From a virus, in IMG/VR virus record IMGVR_UViG_3300010885_036069, positions 52,662 to 116,661 of that record: a DNA stretch of 64,000 bases; one strand, given 5' to 3'. Below, one piece after another: positions 31,841 through 40,054 of the stretch (position 1 is its first letter; each line of letters opens with the position of its first letter). The translations under genes were made by a program, and so were the position numbers. Under the pieces are notes generated by a model that had not been told where the DNA came from, ran no database searches, and saw only the letters and a list, made by a program, of their open reading frames with translations.

Positions 31841-32897
31841 AATTGGGATTGCATCAGCCGACTGGTCTGCATCGCTGAGGGATTACGAGTTTCATCCAGT
31901 CATGGGCGGAGCGTGCTGGGTTCGATTTGGTCAATTGATGCCATACACGAGGAACCATTTTGTATTTGGAAAACTCGCTATTTCAAAGGGACTTCCGCAT
32001 GTGCAGTCCCATGACGGCGTTCTCCATACCGACTGCTCTGTCATTGTTATGCAGAGAAATATGGGAATTGACGTTCCTGATGCTGTTTCTAAAGCGGTGG
32101 CCTCGGGCCGGAAAATCGTAAATGATGTTGATGATTGGTTTTGGGGCATTCATCCGAAAAATGGAGCCGCTAAGGCAGTAGATCCAAAACTAAATAAAAA
32201 GTCAAATCTTGATTTTTATAAATTAACCCTAGAGCGATCTTCGCTGGTCACGGTTTCAACACCATTTCTAGAAAATGAATTGATGAGTTGGAATCCTAAA
32301 GTTCAACTAATTAGAAATCATATTGCTTATGCAAATTTCAAGCCGAGGGTTCACAGGAAGGCCATTCCAATTATTGGATGGTGCGGTTCAACCGGTCATC
32401 GCTCAGATGATCTCCCAATATTAAAAGAACCTTTTTCTCAGATAAAAAAGTCAAAACAGAAGTTCTTCTTTCATCATACGGGACATATTCAAGATGCAAA
32501 GTCCTTTGCTTCTGAGGTCGGACTTGCAGAAAAAGAAGTAACCAAACTCCCGTTACTAATGCCTTCTGAATATCCATCAGGATTTTGTTTTGATATTGGC
32601 GTTGTTCCGCTTAGCGATATTCCTTTTAATGATGCGAAATCTTGGATCAAGGGTCTTGAATATGCCGCCGCTGGGATTCCGTTTATTGCCTCGTCATCCC
32701 CAGAGTACAGAATCCTTCATGATGAATATGGAGTTGGTCGACTTGCTAGTACTCCAGAAGAATGGGTAGAACATTTTACTGAATTGTCTGATCCCATGAC
32801 CAGGGCCGTGGAAGCAACTAGAAACCGCCAGATAGTCATTGATAATTTTGATCCACAGGCAATGGCCAATCAGTGGGATGAATTGGCATGGTCTTAA
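31809..32897 (+). CDS. GT-B glycosyltransferase (GT4-like)
   Basis: 362 residues; the ATG at 31809 overlaps the end of the previous gene. The C-terminal half carries the nucleotide-sugar site pattern of GT-B enzymes: FDIGVVPLSDIPFNDAKSWIKGLEYAAAGIPFIASSSPEY, including the acidic-then-Glu-containing helix E-Y-A-A-A-G-I-P typical of GT4. The N-terminal half has VNDVDDWFWGI and a Rossmann-like start. It transfers a sugar from a nucleotide donor; the acceptor could be modified phage DNA, a virion protein or host wall glycan. No base-modification genes lie beside it, and the codon use is more AT-rich than in its neighbours (inspection only). Confidence 0.83.
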   Translation: MRKTAPRPVTKIGIASADWSASLRDYEFHPVMGGACWVRFGQLMPYTRNHFVFGKLAISKGLPHVQSHDGVLHTDCSVIVMQRNMGIDVPDAVSKAVASGRKIVNDVDDWFWGIHPKNGAAKAVDPKLNKKSNLDFYKLTLERSSLVTVSTPFLENELMSWNPKVQLIRNHIAYANFKPRVHRKAIPIIGWCGSTGHRSDDLPILKEPFSQIKKSKQKFFFHHTGHIQDAKSFASEVGLAEKEVTKLPLLMPSEYPSGFCFDIGVVPLSDIPFNDAKSWIKGLEYAAAGIPFIASSSPEYRILHDEYGVGRLASTPEEWVEHFTELSDPMTRAVEATRNRQIVIDNFDPQAMANQWDELAWS

Positions 32898-32898
32898 T

Positions 32899-33201
32899 AT
32901 GAGGCATAGGTCCAAGAAAAAAGAAGCGGAATATGCCCTAAGACGCCCACTAGTAAAGCGAATGCTTGAAGAAAGTCCTTGGTGTCAAGCCTGTCCGGTG
33001 TTTGCCGAACACGACGAAAAGGTCATATACCGACGGAACCAGTCTTGCGATGTGCATGAACTGAAGCGTCGAAGCCAGGGTGGTTCAATCCTTGACGAGG
33101 AGAACTGCATCACCGTATGTCGTCCGTGTCATCAGCGAATTGGCAACTACCCACAGTTGGCATTTGACCTTGGACTAGCCAAACATGGTTGGGAAGATTA
33201 A
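32899..33201 (+). CDS. HNH endonuclease
   Basis: 100 residues from ATG 32899, directly after the glycosyltransferase stop. Cysteine pair CQAC, then DVHELKRRSQGGSILDEENC with the first His, the Asn region, and CRPCHQRI with the last His: the HNH beta-beta-alpha-metal nuclease core with a zinc site formed by two CxxC pairs. Such small HNH proteins in tailed phages often aid packaging by the terminase or act as homing or nicking nucleases. Position some 3.6 kb beyond terL within the same transcript fits packaging. No flanking intron signs are seen. Confidence 0.83.
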   Translation: MRHRSKKKEAEYALRRPLVKRMLEESPWCQACPVFAEHDEKVIYRRNQSCDVHELKRRSQGGSILDEENCITVCRPCHQRIGNYPQLAFDLGLAKHGWED

Positions 33202-33806
33202 TCCATCGGCGAAAAGGATGCTTTTTTCTGCTTAACGCGTGGCGAGTTTTTCCATGCTTCAGCAAGTTTTTCACCGTCTGCGGTGACTTCTTCTCCACCG
33301 TTAAGAAATGTGGATGCTCCACTTGCGATATGAATGATGTCGGCAACATTGAAGAGCCTAAAGGAAATCCCCATACGTCGATAATCGCTACTGACGTAAA
33401 CCTGCTGGAGTTTTCCACTTTCTTGTTCCCATCGGACGGCAGCAACTTGATCTGCCGTGGTGTGTCCGAGCCTGCGGAACTCTTCTATTTCTAAAACGTG
33501 ACCGTTGGGGAATCTGTTGTCAGCGAAAGCAACGATTGAATATGTTGCTGGAAACGGCTCTTTGTGTCGTGGTACTAGCAGATACCAGAGATCAGGGATT
33601 TTTGGTGAGTAACTGCGATCCGACCAAATGACCAGACGATCATTTTCTAGGCTAATAGTTGAGTAGGGGTCCGCCAGCGTGGGTTTAGCGTCTGCCTCAA
33701 TCGTGGAAGGTTTTGCAACTTCTTCCGTCGTGAATGATTGAACTGCGTTCCAGTCCTCGTTTAGAGGGGCAGAACGCCAAAACCACGTTGTCGGGTATTC
33801 GGTCAT
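33198..33806 (-). CDS. GNAT-like acetyltransferase
   Basis: 202 residues. The N-terminal half is variable (EYPTTWFWRSAPLNEDW). The second half has VYVSSDYRRMGISFRLFNVADIIH, which fits the acetyl-CoA pyrophosphate loop R-x-x-G-(I/V) and following helix of GNAT enzymes, with a strand (LQQVYVSS) ahead of it. The classical Q/R-x-x-G-x-G/A is only partly kept (RRMGIS), so activity is uncertain. Similar GNAT-like proteins recur in actinophages. The ATG at 33806 sits four bases after the stop of the upstream leftward gene. Its 3' end overlaps the HNH gene's stop. Confidence 0.65.
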   Translation of the reverse strand: MTEYPTTWFWRSAPLNEDWNAVQSFTTEEVAKPSTIEADAKPTLADPYSTISLENDRLVIWSDRSYSPKIPDLWYLLVPRHKEPFPATYSIVAFADNRFPNGHVLEIEEFRRLGHTTADQVAAVRWEQESGKLQQVYVSSDYRRMGISFRLFNVADIIHIASGASTFLNGGEEVTADGEKLAEAWKNSPRVKQKKASFSPMD

Positions 33807-33809
33807 GGG

Positions 33810-34328
33810 TTACAGGTTAGACCCGCAACCTTCGTAACCGATGACAATTGTTGCTGCGGTGTAGTCGGTGTCAAGACCTGAGAAGTCTCCACCATCAGTC
33901 CAAATGTAAAACATCAAGTATTCGTCTGGGTCAATCTGAGATACAAGACCGGCGTAGTCGCCATAGGAATACCATTCCCATTCGCCTTCAATCGGCTTCA
34001 CCATTGGAGTTGCCACATTGCTGACATACACGCCAGTGCCGCAGTCCACCGTTGGTTTTTCGTTCGGACCGAAGAACTCAATGATGTCTTCGTAGTCTGG
34101 GTCAACCCCCGGAAGGGTTTGATCACTCTGACGGCCCTTGGCGCAACCAAGACCCCAAATGCGTCCGTCTTCAAACTCGCCACGACATTCGCCGTTTACA
34201 ATCAATTGAACGCTTGTAACATTTACCTTTGACGGGAATGAGACTAGGCGATACCAGTTGGGGGAATCGTTTTCGTCAAAGTGATCAAGGGTTACGGTCA
34301 TTGTTGATTCTGGGGTGATTCCGGACAT
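33810..34328 (-). CDS. Hypothetical protein with disulfide-like cysteines
   Basis: 172 residues from ATG 34328, with GAGGAG at about 34334-34339 (a GTG at 34334 is less likely). The composition is acidic and strand-rich with conserved-looking Cys (NGECRGEF, GLGCAKG, VDCGTGVY, YEGCGSN), so it may be an extracellular or virion beta protein. No signal peptide. Its pairing with the GNAT-like gene on a short leftward unit between two rightward blocks suggests an accessory insertion (moron-like). Function unknown. Confidence 0.6.
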   Translation of the reverse strand: MSGITPESTMTVTLDHFDENDSPNWYRLVSFPSKVNVTSVQLIVNGECRGEFEDGRIWGLGCAKGRQSDQTLPGVDPDYEDIIEFFGPNEKPTVDCGTGVYVSNVATPMVKPIEGEWEWYSYGDYAGLVSQIDPDEYLMFYIWTDGGDFSGLDTDYTAATIVIGYEGCGSNL

Positions 34329-34389
34329 GTACACTCCTCAAGTGCGGGATTAATATTCCGAACAATACCATAATGGGAATACTCATATT
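34329..34389. promoter_or_regulatory. Divergent promoter/operator region
   Basis: A 61-base AT-rich gap between divergent genes. It contains an inverted repeat TATTCC (34354-34359) and GGAATA (34376-34381) separated by 16 bases, about two helical turns centre to centre, as expected for a dimeric regulator. TATTG next to the start codon may be a -10, which would make the rightward message almost leaderless. No regulator gene is recognised nearby. Confidence 0.35.
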
Positions 34390-34941
34390 GTGAATATAAA
34401 AATAGTTGGTCTGGACTTATCCCTCACTTCAACTGGATTCTCTTGCGGGGATTCCATTGAAACTATTTCGGTTTCAACCAAAGGGCCACAACGATTATCT
34501 TCTATTCGTAACTCAATTATTGAGTTGTTAGAACCGATAGATAACCCGTGTGTTTGCATTGAGGGCTACAGTTTCGCAAGCAGAAATTCCCAAGCTCATT
34601 CAATAGGTGAACTCGGCGGTGTGATTCGAGTCGCTCTATGGGAACGCCAGATTCCTTACATTGAAATTCCTCCGACCAGCAGAGCAAAATTTGCGACAGG
34701 ACGAGGGAACGCCGCTAAGACTGAGGTGATGTCAGCGATTTCGGCACGCACAGGAATCGTCTGGTCCGGAAAGGGCGCCGACGATAAATGTGATGCTTGG
34801 ATTCTAGAGCAAATGGGTAAAACCAAATTAGGGCAATCCGATTACGAATGGCCGGCAATCAACCTTGAAGCACTAATCAAGATTGATTGGTCCCCTTTAC
34901 AGCAATTAGAAGAAGAGGTAGTTTCTCTGAATGATGAATAA
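34390..34941 (+). CDS. RuvC-like Holliday junction resolvase
   Basis: 183 residues from GTG 34390. The RNase H-fold acidic residues are visible: IVGLDLSLTSTGFS (first Asp), VCIEGYSF (Glu), and DDKCDAWIL (Asp-Asp...Asp). Family members resolve branched DNA in replication and recombination before packaging. Its length and order are typical of phage RuvC relatives. First gene of the long rightward late block; its end overlaps the next gene by 11 bases. Confidence 0.88.
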   Translation: MNIKIVGLDLSLTSTGFSCGDSIETISVSTKGPQRLSSIRNSIIELLEPIDNPCVCIEGYSFASRNSQAHSIGELGGVIRVALWERQIPYIEIPPTSRAKFATGRGNAAKTEVMSAISARTGIVWSGKGADDKCDAWILEQMGKTKLGQSDYEWPAINLEALIKIDWSPLQQLEEEVVSLNDE

Positions 34942-35290
34942 CTCGGGAAAGCGAAATGCTCCTATTTCACAGGTTGATGTGGAAGAGGAAATTATTAGAT
35001 TACTTAACTTACTTGAATCCGAAACCGAAGCATTTGAACTTCTTGCTGAGGACTCAGCAAAAAAAGAGGCTCGCTACAAGGCCGAATGGGCAAAGGCGTA
35101 TCTCTCAGCAAATGGTTCAATCAAGGAACGCGAAGCCTGGTCCGATTATCAGATGGAATCACAGTCGCTGGATCACAAGATCGCTGAAGCGCTTCTCAAG
35201 TCAAAACGTGAAAAACTCACATCGCTCAGGACTAGTATTGATGCCCTCCGGACGCTGAACGCAAATGTTCGCTCCATGACAATGCCCTAG
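34931..35290 (+). CDS. Helical hypothetical protein, actinophage-conserved type
   Basis: 119 residues from ATG 34931 (or 34934) overlapping the resolvase stop. Mostly helical and charged: VDVEEEIIRLLNLLESETEAFELL, RYKAEWAKAYLSANGSIKEREAW, SLRTSIDALRTLNANVRS. The final RTLNANVR segment recurs, as I recall, in small actinophage proteins next to resolvases. No enzymatic motif. It may bind DNA or a recombination protein; that is inference. Confidence 0.65.
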   Translation: MMNNSGKRNAPISQVDVEEEIIRLLNLLESETEAFELLAEDSAKKEARYKAEWAKAYLSANGSIKEREAWSDYQMESQSLDHKIAEALLKSKREKLTSLRTSIDALRTLNANVRSMTMP

Positions 35291-35296
35291 ATAACT

Positions 35297-36094
35297 ATGA
35301 CAAACATTCATGCAGACCTCGTAAAAATGGCAGTTCCGATTAGTTCCCTCCAGCATCTACAGGGGAACCCAAGAGTCGGTGACGTTGCTGCTATCAAGTC
35401 CTCGTTGGAGGAGTTCGGTCAGCTCAAGCCAATTGTTATCTTTGATAATGGTGATGACACCTACACGATCCTTGCGGGCAACCACACCGTTCATGCTGCA
35501 CGCGATCTCGGCTGGGAAGAAATAGCAGCAGTAATTGAAACCGAAATGGATATGAAGAAAGCAATTGCGTTTGCTCTCATTGACAATCGAGTTTCAGAAC
35601 TTGGCCACTCGGACACCGAATTGCTCACAGAAGCGATTATTGATGTTTCGGATGTTTATCCGAATGTGTTTGAAGGTGTTGGCTGGGATGACTTTGAAAT
35701 TGCCGCCATGTACACCGATCATTCCCAGCAAGACTTTGAAGGAGCATTGGCCACTGGTCAGGCGGGCGGGTATATCGCCCCTGTGATTATTTCAGAGCCA
35801 GCCAAGCCGAGTGTAATTCCCGTTTCCTCTACTGATGAGGAGGATGGACCTCGGCTGGTCGCTCCCGTTGGAACTGATGAAAAGTTGGCAGTTATTTCTG
35901 GGGTCGGTGGAGCAACTTCACAAACCGATTCATCAAAGAAAGCACTGATTCAATACACGCTAATTTTTGATGAAGCCGATCAAATGTCTCGTTGGTGGGA
36001 GTTCATTAAGTTCCTTCGTGGTTCTGCCGTCTACGAGGGCGACACGATCACGTCAAAGCTCATGGACTTTATTGAAGCGCATGGAGAGTTCTAG
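35297..36094 (+). CDS. ParB-like protein (IbrB/Srx superfamily)
   Basis: 265 residues. The N-terminal half is a ParB/sulfiredoxin-type domain: PISSLQHLQGNPRVGDVAAIKSSLEEFGQLKPIVI, then TILAGNHTVHAARDLGWEEI with the nucleotide-binding G-x-H/R region, and IDNRVSELGHSD. These proteins bind CTP or ATP, and some act as regulators or nucleases. The remaining 120 residues are a linker and a mixed alpha/beta C-terminus (LIFDEADQMSRWWEFIKFLR). It stands immediately before a PAPS-reductase-like gene and a second ParB-like gene, a trio reminiscent of IbrA/IbrB and related pairs. Confidence 0.85.
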   Translation: MTNIHADLVKMAVPISSLQHLQGNPRVGDVAAIKSSLEEFGQLKPIVIFDNGDDTYTILAGNHTVHAARDLGWEEIAAVIETEMDMKKAIAFALIDNRVSELGHSDTELLTEAIIDVSDVYPNVFEGVGWDDFEIAAMYTDHSQQDFEGALATGQAGGYIAPVIISEPAKPSVIPVSSTDEEDGPRLVAPVGTDEKLAVISGVGGATSQTDSSKKALIQYTLIFDEADQMSRWWEFIKFLRGSAVYEGDTITSKLMDFIEAHGEF

Positions 36095-37258
36095 ATGACG
36101 CGTCAACGCATGTTCCTAGACATGAGTTGTGTAGATGCAGCCAGGGAGCGAATGCGTCATATCTATGACGTGTTTGACACTGTGTGCGTGCAGTTCTCTG
36201 GAGGCAAAGATTCAACTGCCGCTCTTTTGCTTGCAAAAGAAATCCATGAAGAGCGCAATCTTGGGCCAGTAAAGGCAATCTTCCGTGACGAAGAAATGGT
36301 TTCCCCGTCCGTGCTTCGCTACATGGAGTGGATCCGAGAGCAACCGTGGATTGATCTTGAGTGGTATTGCTTGCCAATGGCTCAAGAGGTTTGGGTTCTC
36401 GGTCAACGCTTCTATGTTCTTCTTTGGTCAAAGACTAGAGAAGATCGCGGCTACTTGGTCCGAGAAAAACCCGAGTGGGCCATTACTGCCGAAAGTTTTG
36501 GGCTTGATCCTTATAAGTCGGTTCCTGAACCGATTGACTACTACACGATGCAGGGCAAGACCGGAATGACTGCATTTATCATGGGCGTTCGCGCCAATGA
36601 ATCAATGATGCGCTACCGGTCGTGCGTTCAAAAGTTGCACGAGAACTACATTGTTCAGCCTTACCAGTTGAAGAAAAGCATTCCATTGCGATTTGCTAAA
36701 CCGATCTACGACTGGACAACGGACGATGTATTGAAATTCATTGCCGACGAGCATGACTTCCCTTATTGCGAGTACTACGACTTAGCAAATCTGAGCGGTG
36801 CAAATTCACGCGTTGGCATCCCGCTTCATTCTGTTGCTATTCGCAGGATTAACGATGTTGTTGTCACTGAGCCAGAGTTCTACGACCAGTTGTATCGAGT
36901 ATTTCCGCAGATTGATGCACAGCGCAGGCTTTGGAAAGACTTTGACATTGAAAGGCTTATCACCGACTACGCAAGCGACGGTTGGGATGGCGTTCGTGAC
37001 TGCATTGCCGACTCCATGCTCACCCCAGGAACTGCTCGATCGGCAATGAACTATGCGAGTAAGTACCGAAAGAAACATGCGACCGATCCTTGGTCGTACC
37101 CCATTGAGTGGCTGATCAGGACGCTAATGCTGAACGAGTTCCACTCAATGTCACCGACTCCAATTGGGCCAAAGACAAAGGCCTATTCTCAGCGAATGAA
37201 GATTGCCCAAGAAGTTGCTGCCGCAAACAGCCTTGACGCTATGGATGACTTTAGATGA
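36095..37258 (+). CDS. PAPS reductase-family (N-type ATP pyrophosphatase) protein, IbrA-like
   Basis: 387 residues. CVQFSGGKDSTAALLL near residue 40 is the PP-loop SGGKDS of the adenine nucleotide alpha-hydrolase family. The following AIFRDEEMVSPS and the YDWTTDDVLKFI segment are characteristic of PAPS-reductase relatives of the IbrA/DndC type. The protein is longer than assimilatory reductases and lacks their C-terminal ECG(I/L)H motif. It adenylates some substrate, possibly for sulfur transfer, but the substrate is unknown. It sits exactly between two ParB-like genes (no gap upstream, ATGA overlap downstream), so the three probably form one functional unit. Confidence 0.87.
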   Translation: MTRQRMFLDMSCVDAARERMRHIYDVFDTVCVQFSGGKDSTAALLLAKEIHEERNLGPVKAIFRDEEMVSPSVLRYMEWIREQPWIDLEWYCLPMAQEVWVLGQRFYVLLWSKTREDRGYLVREKPEWAITAESFGLDPYKSVPEPIDYYTMQGKTGMTAFIMGVRANESMMRYRSCVQKLHENYIVQPYQLKKSIPLRFAKPIYDWTTDDVLKFIADEHDFPYCEYYDLANLSGANSRVGIPLHSVAIRRINDVVVTEPEFYDQLYRVFPQIDAQRRLWKDFDIERLITDYASDGWDGVRDCIADSMLTPGTARSAMNYASKYRKKHATDPWSYPIEWLIRTLMLNEFHSMSPTPIGPKTKAYSQRMKIAQEVAAANSLDAMDDFR

Positions 37259-37809
37259 ACATTGCAACATTGGAAATTGAAAATGTAAAACCAGCGATTT
37301 GGAGGACGGGGTATATCCTTCGTCCTGAGTACCGAACGCTCAGAGACTCCATGGCCGACTATGGCTGGCTCAGTCCTATTCTCGTTCGTGAGGCTGACTA
37401 TACGATCATTGATGGGTTCTTTCGCTGGCAGTTAGCAAGCACCGACAAAAAGGTGTCCAAGAAGGTCGGCAATCAAGTTCCTGTAATTCTGGTTGATTGC
37501 GATGAAGTTGATGCCATGATTATGCATGTGCGAATGAATCGCTCAAAAGGCCAGCCAGTAGCAAAAGCCCTTTCTCGGTTAGTCAAACGGATTGAGTTCA
37601 CCAAGAAGTACGACGAGCGCGATCTGCAAAGTCTTCTTGGAATGACCTATGAAGAATTCAATGTGCTTCTTACTGGGTCGTTGCTGAAGACTCGCAAGCT
37701 CAAGGAATACAAGTATTCAAAGGCTTGGGTTCCGGTTGAAGTTGCTCCAGAAGATGCAACCGTGAGCGGTTCAATCTCAATTGAGCGACCACCCACGCCT
37801 GATCAGTGA
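37255..37809 (+). CDS. Second ParB-like protein
   Basis: 184 residues; its ATG overlaps the stop of the PAPS-reductase-like gene. A compact ParB/Srx-type domain: RPEYRTLRDSMADYGWLSPILVREADYTIIDGFFRWQLA, followed by MIMHVRMNRSKGQPVAKALSRLVKR and a helical end (LQSLLGMTYEEFNVLLTG), which may be an HTH-like segment. This matches IbrB-like partners more closely than the upstream ParB protein. It may recognise DNA or nucleotide for the PP-loop enzyme (inference). Confidence 0.78.
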   Translation: MNIATLEIENVKPAIWRTGYILRPEYRTLRDSMADYGWLSPILVREADYTIIDGFFRWQLASTDKKVSKKVGNQVPVILVDCDEVDAMIMHVRMNRSKGQPVAKALSRLVKRIEFTKKYDERDLQSLLGMTYEEFNVLLTGSLLKTRKLKEYKYSKAWVPVEVAPEDATVSGSISIERPPTPDQ

Positions 37810-37866
37810 TGCCGAACACCGCCCCATTATTGGTAAGTTATGGAAAAGTATTCTCTAGGGGTGAAA

Positions 37867-38229
37867 ATGCCAAGGCCAGCAAACCCATACGACGATTTTG
37901 AAATTATGGGCAGCACAAATCCTAATAACTTCGTTCCAGCCATTCAGGCTGGCAACAATGTTGGTGGTCAACCTCGGGCCGTTGTTGCCGCGCCAGGTTC
38001 ATCAGGTGAGCGTGCAGCCTTGGGGGCGGCTGACTTTGCTGCACGCAATCGGGTCACACCACGAGCGCGACAAGTCAGTACTCGCCGTGGCACCACTCCT
38101 TCCAGACGAACCTCGGTAACTCCAAATCGTCGTCAGCGGGCAGCAGGGGCCGTCAATAAGGTTCGTCGTCGGGCTGCAAGTCTTGCCGATCGGACCGCAA
38201 ATCGCCTCCGCCGAGGTCGTCGTCGCTAA
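37867..38229 (+). CDS. Small highly basic structural-region protein
   Basis: 120 residues from ATG 37867, with AGGGG six bases upstream; ATG 37840 and GTG 37861 are alternatives. The first half is neutral (MPRPANPYDDFEIMGSTNP). The second half has about 25 Arg and many Ala/Ser/Thr/Pro (RRGTTPSRRTSVTPNRRQRA, ending RLRRGRRR), histone- or protamine-like. It lies just before the neck genes. A DNA-binding virion component, or one that tethers DNA, is plausible. No family recognised. Confidence 0.62.
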   Translation: MPRPANPYDDFEIMGSTNPNNFVPAIQAGNNVGGQPRAVVAAPGSSGERAALGAADFAARNRVTPRARQVSTRRGTTPSRRTSVTPNRRQRAAGAVNKVRRRAASLADRTANRLRRGRRR

Positions 38230-38243
38230 GGGAGTGATGAGTA

Positions 38244-38873
38244 ATGCTCGTTGACTCCGATGATCTAGCGACATATATGGATATTGGTCGGTTTAATAAC
38301 CGCCAAGAAGACAACGCAAATTTGATTATTGCTGGTGTTCAATCCGAGATTGAAACATTCCTTCGACGACCCATTGAGCCAGTTGAATTGGTTGAGGAGT
38401 ATCGCATCCCTGAGGATTACCTCTATGTTTCAGCGACTGCCTACTTCTACGATCACACCACCGATACAAGTGTTGACCCCATTGAGCGAGTTGTTCAACC
38501 CCCGTATGTCCTTCACTTGAATAACTCTCCAGTAGTTGATGTTTCACTTGTTCGCCGCAAGGGACTGAATGAAGCCTCTTGGACGACGATGACCCCAGGA
38601 CAGCAGTATTCAGCCTCCAAGTGGGGCATTGATATGTTTAATGTTGTATCTTTTGACAATATTGAGGTTACATATACTGCCGGCCTTGATGGGGATGCAA
38701 TTCCCTACCTGAAGCTCTTAGTGCTTCGCGTTGCTTCTCGTGAAATGCAAAACCTCACCGATGATGTTGTTGGTCTTAAGGATCTAACAACGAGAGAGGT
38801 TGCCGTCCGAGATGTTGGCCTCACCGACGGTGATAAGGCAACTCTTAAGCGGTGGCGACGTAGGCAGATCTAA
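38244..38873 (+). CDS. Head-tail connector (adaptor) protein
   Basis: 209 residues from ATG 38244, with GGGAG about ten bases upstream. The first 35 residues (LVDSDDLATYMDIG...LIIAGVQSEIETFLRRP) are the helical start common to gp6/gp15-like adaptors, which bind under the portal; then come an insert of beta strands and a helical C-terminus (YLKLLVLRVASREMQNL). It is longer than HK97 gp6 (about 110), as often in actinophages with a beta insert. Gene order adaptor - gpG-like - terminator-like - sheath supports this. Confidence 0.82.
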   Translation: MLVDSDDLATYMDIGRFNNRQEDNANLIIAGVQSEIETFLRRPIEPVELVEEYRIPEDYLYVSATAYFYDHTTDTSVDPIERVVQPPYVLHLNNSPVVDVSLVRRKGLNEASWTTMTPGQQYSASKWGIDMFNVVSFDNIEVTYTAGLDGDAIPYLKLLVLRVASREMQNLTDDVVGLKDLTTREVAVRDVGLTDGDKATLKRWRRRQI

Positions 38874-39391
38874 TGGCCGTTAGTCGTTCAGATGTTGAAC
38901 TGATTATTGATGTTGATACTTGGGATGCTAAGCGCCTAATTCGCGACATTAAAGATCGAGCATCGTCCTATCGTCGTATTTTTGAAATTGCAAGATTGAA
39001 CCTAGAGGCGCTTAATGCAACGCACTTTGCAACCTCTGGAGCGGCACCATCCGGAAAGGCTACGCCTGGAAGGGGAAGTGCAGGTCCATGGGCGCCGTAT
39101 GGTTCTTGGACTGCACGTGCCGGTCAGCCAGTGACAATGAATCGCTCTGGAAGGTTGATGGAGTCGCTGACAAATCTTCGTGGCGCCCCCAATGACATCG
39201 GGCGCTCCTCTGCGACATTCGGAACCAATGTAGAATATGCGGGATATCATCAGTACGGAACAGATAAAATGCCGAAACGCCCAGTCGTCTTTGAGCCAAC
39301 AGGTTTTGCCGAAGAACTTGGTGAAATGACTGGCTTCTACTTGACCGGCGATGCCTCTATTGTTGGTTTGCGAAAGTTGTTTGGGAGTTAA
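38873..39391 (+). CDS. Neck/tail completion protein, Mu gpG/HK97 gp10-like
   Basis: 172 residues; TAATG overlap with the adaptor gene. The C-terminal half has the family signature MNRSGRLMESLTNL, ATFGTNVEYAGYHQYGTDKMPKRPVVF: a loop with Gly-Arg-Leu...Ser-Leu, then YA-x-x-H-Q-x-G-T and MP-x-R-P. Such proteins sit at the head-tail interface. It is typical in size for the phage virion morphogenesis family. Confidence 0.85.
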   Translation: MAVSRSDVELIIDVDTWDAKRLIRDIKDRASSYRRIFEIARLNLEALNATHFATSGAAPSGKATPGRGSAGPWAPYGSWTARAGQPVTMNRSGRLMESLTNLRGAPNDIGRSSATFGTNVEYAGYHQYGTDKMPKRPVVFEPTGFAEELGEMTGFYLTGDASIVGLRKLFGS

Positions 39392-39396
39392 TTATT

Positions 39397-40011
39397 ATGA
39401 TGCAAGGGCCGTGGTTAGCAAAAAAATTCGTTACCGATTATTTGGCTAGCGACATCCCTCATCGCATTATTGAACACCGGAATGCTTGGCAATTGGATTC
39501 AGAGCGTCTTCCTGACCCCGAACTCTATGTTGCTTATGAGCCAGCAGGGCTAGAGGTTTGGCCAACAATTATCACCATTCAGATGAATACTGGATCTCTA
39601 ACTCGGACCGATTATTCCAATTGGTCCACTGATCCAAATTACCGAGTTACCTACAATCTACGAACCTATATTTGGGTTCGCGGAGAAGGTCCAGAGCAGA
39701 CAACTGAAAGTCGCGATCGACTCACTGCTGTTGTACGAGCATCAATGTTAGATCATGCCGCCATGCAGGTTCTGTCAACAGGATTTTTCTCTCACATGGA
39801 CGCTGATGTTCTGATGGATGAAACCTCACTCCGTGAGGAATATAGCGATCTCTCGTATGCGAAGGGTGATCGGGTCATTGCTGGAGCTTACCTCGCTTAT
39901 GAACTCTCCCTCAACGAGCAAATCACGAGGACTAAGGTCAGTGACATTGATTCATTTGACATTGATCCAGCCAATCTTGGCTGGTCAGATGTTTTACCAA
40001 CAGATGAATAA
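39397..40011 (+). CDS. Probable tail terminator protein
   Basis: 204 residues from ATG 39397, with GGGAG upstream. Alternating strand and helix content (YRVTYNLRTYIWVRGEG; TESRDRLTAVVRASML) and its place between the gpG-like protein and the sheath gene fit a tail terminator of the gpU/gp15 type, the hexamer that caps the finished tail. There is no residue-level signature I can point to; the call rests on position, size and composition. Confidence 0.55.
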   Translation: MMQGPWLAKKFVTDYLASDIPHRIIEHRNAWQLDSERLPDPELYVAYEPAGLEVWPTIITIQMNTGSLTRTDYSNWSTDPNYRVTYNLRTYIWVRGEGPEQTTESRDRLTAVVRASMLDHAAMQVLSTGFFSHMDADVLMDETSLREEYSDLSYAKGDRVIAGAYLAYELSLNEQITRTKVSDIDSFDIDPANLGWSDVLPTDE

Positions 40012-40054
40012 TAGTTCCACCGGTAAGTAAAAGTTATGGCGTAAAGTTGCGACG

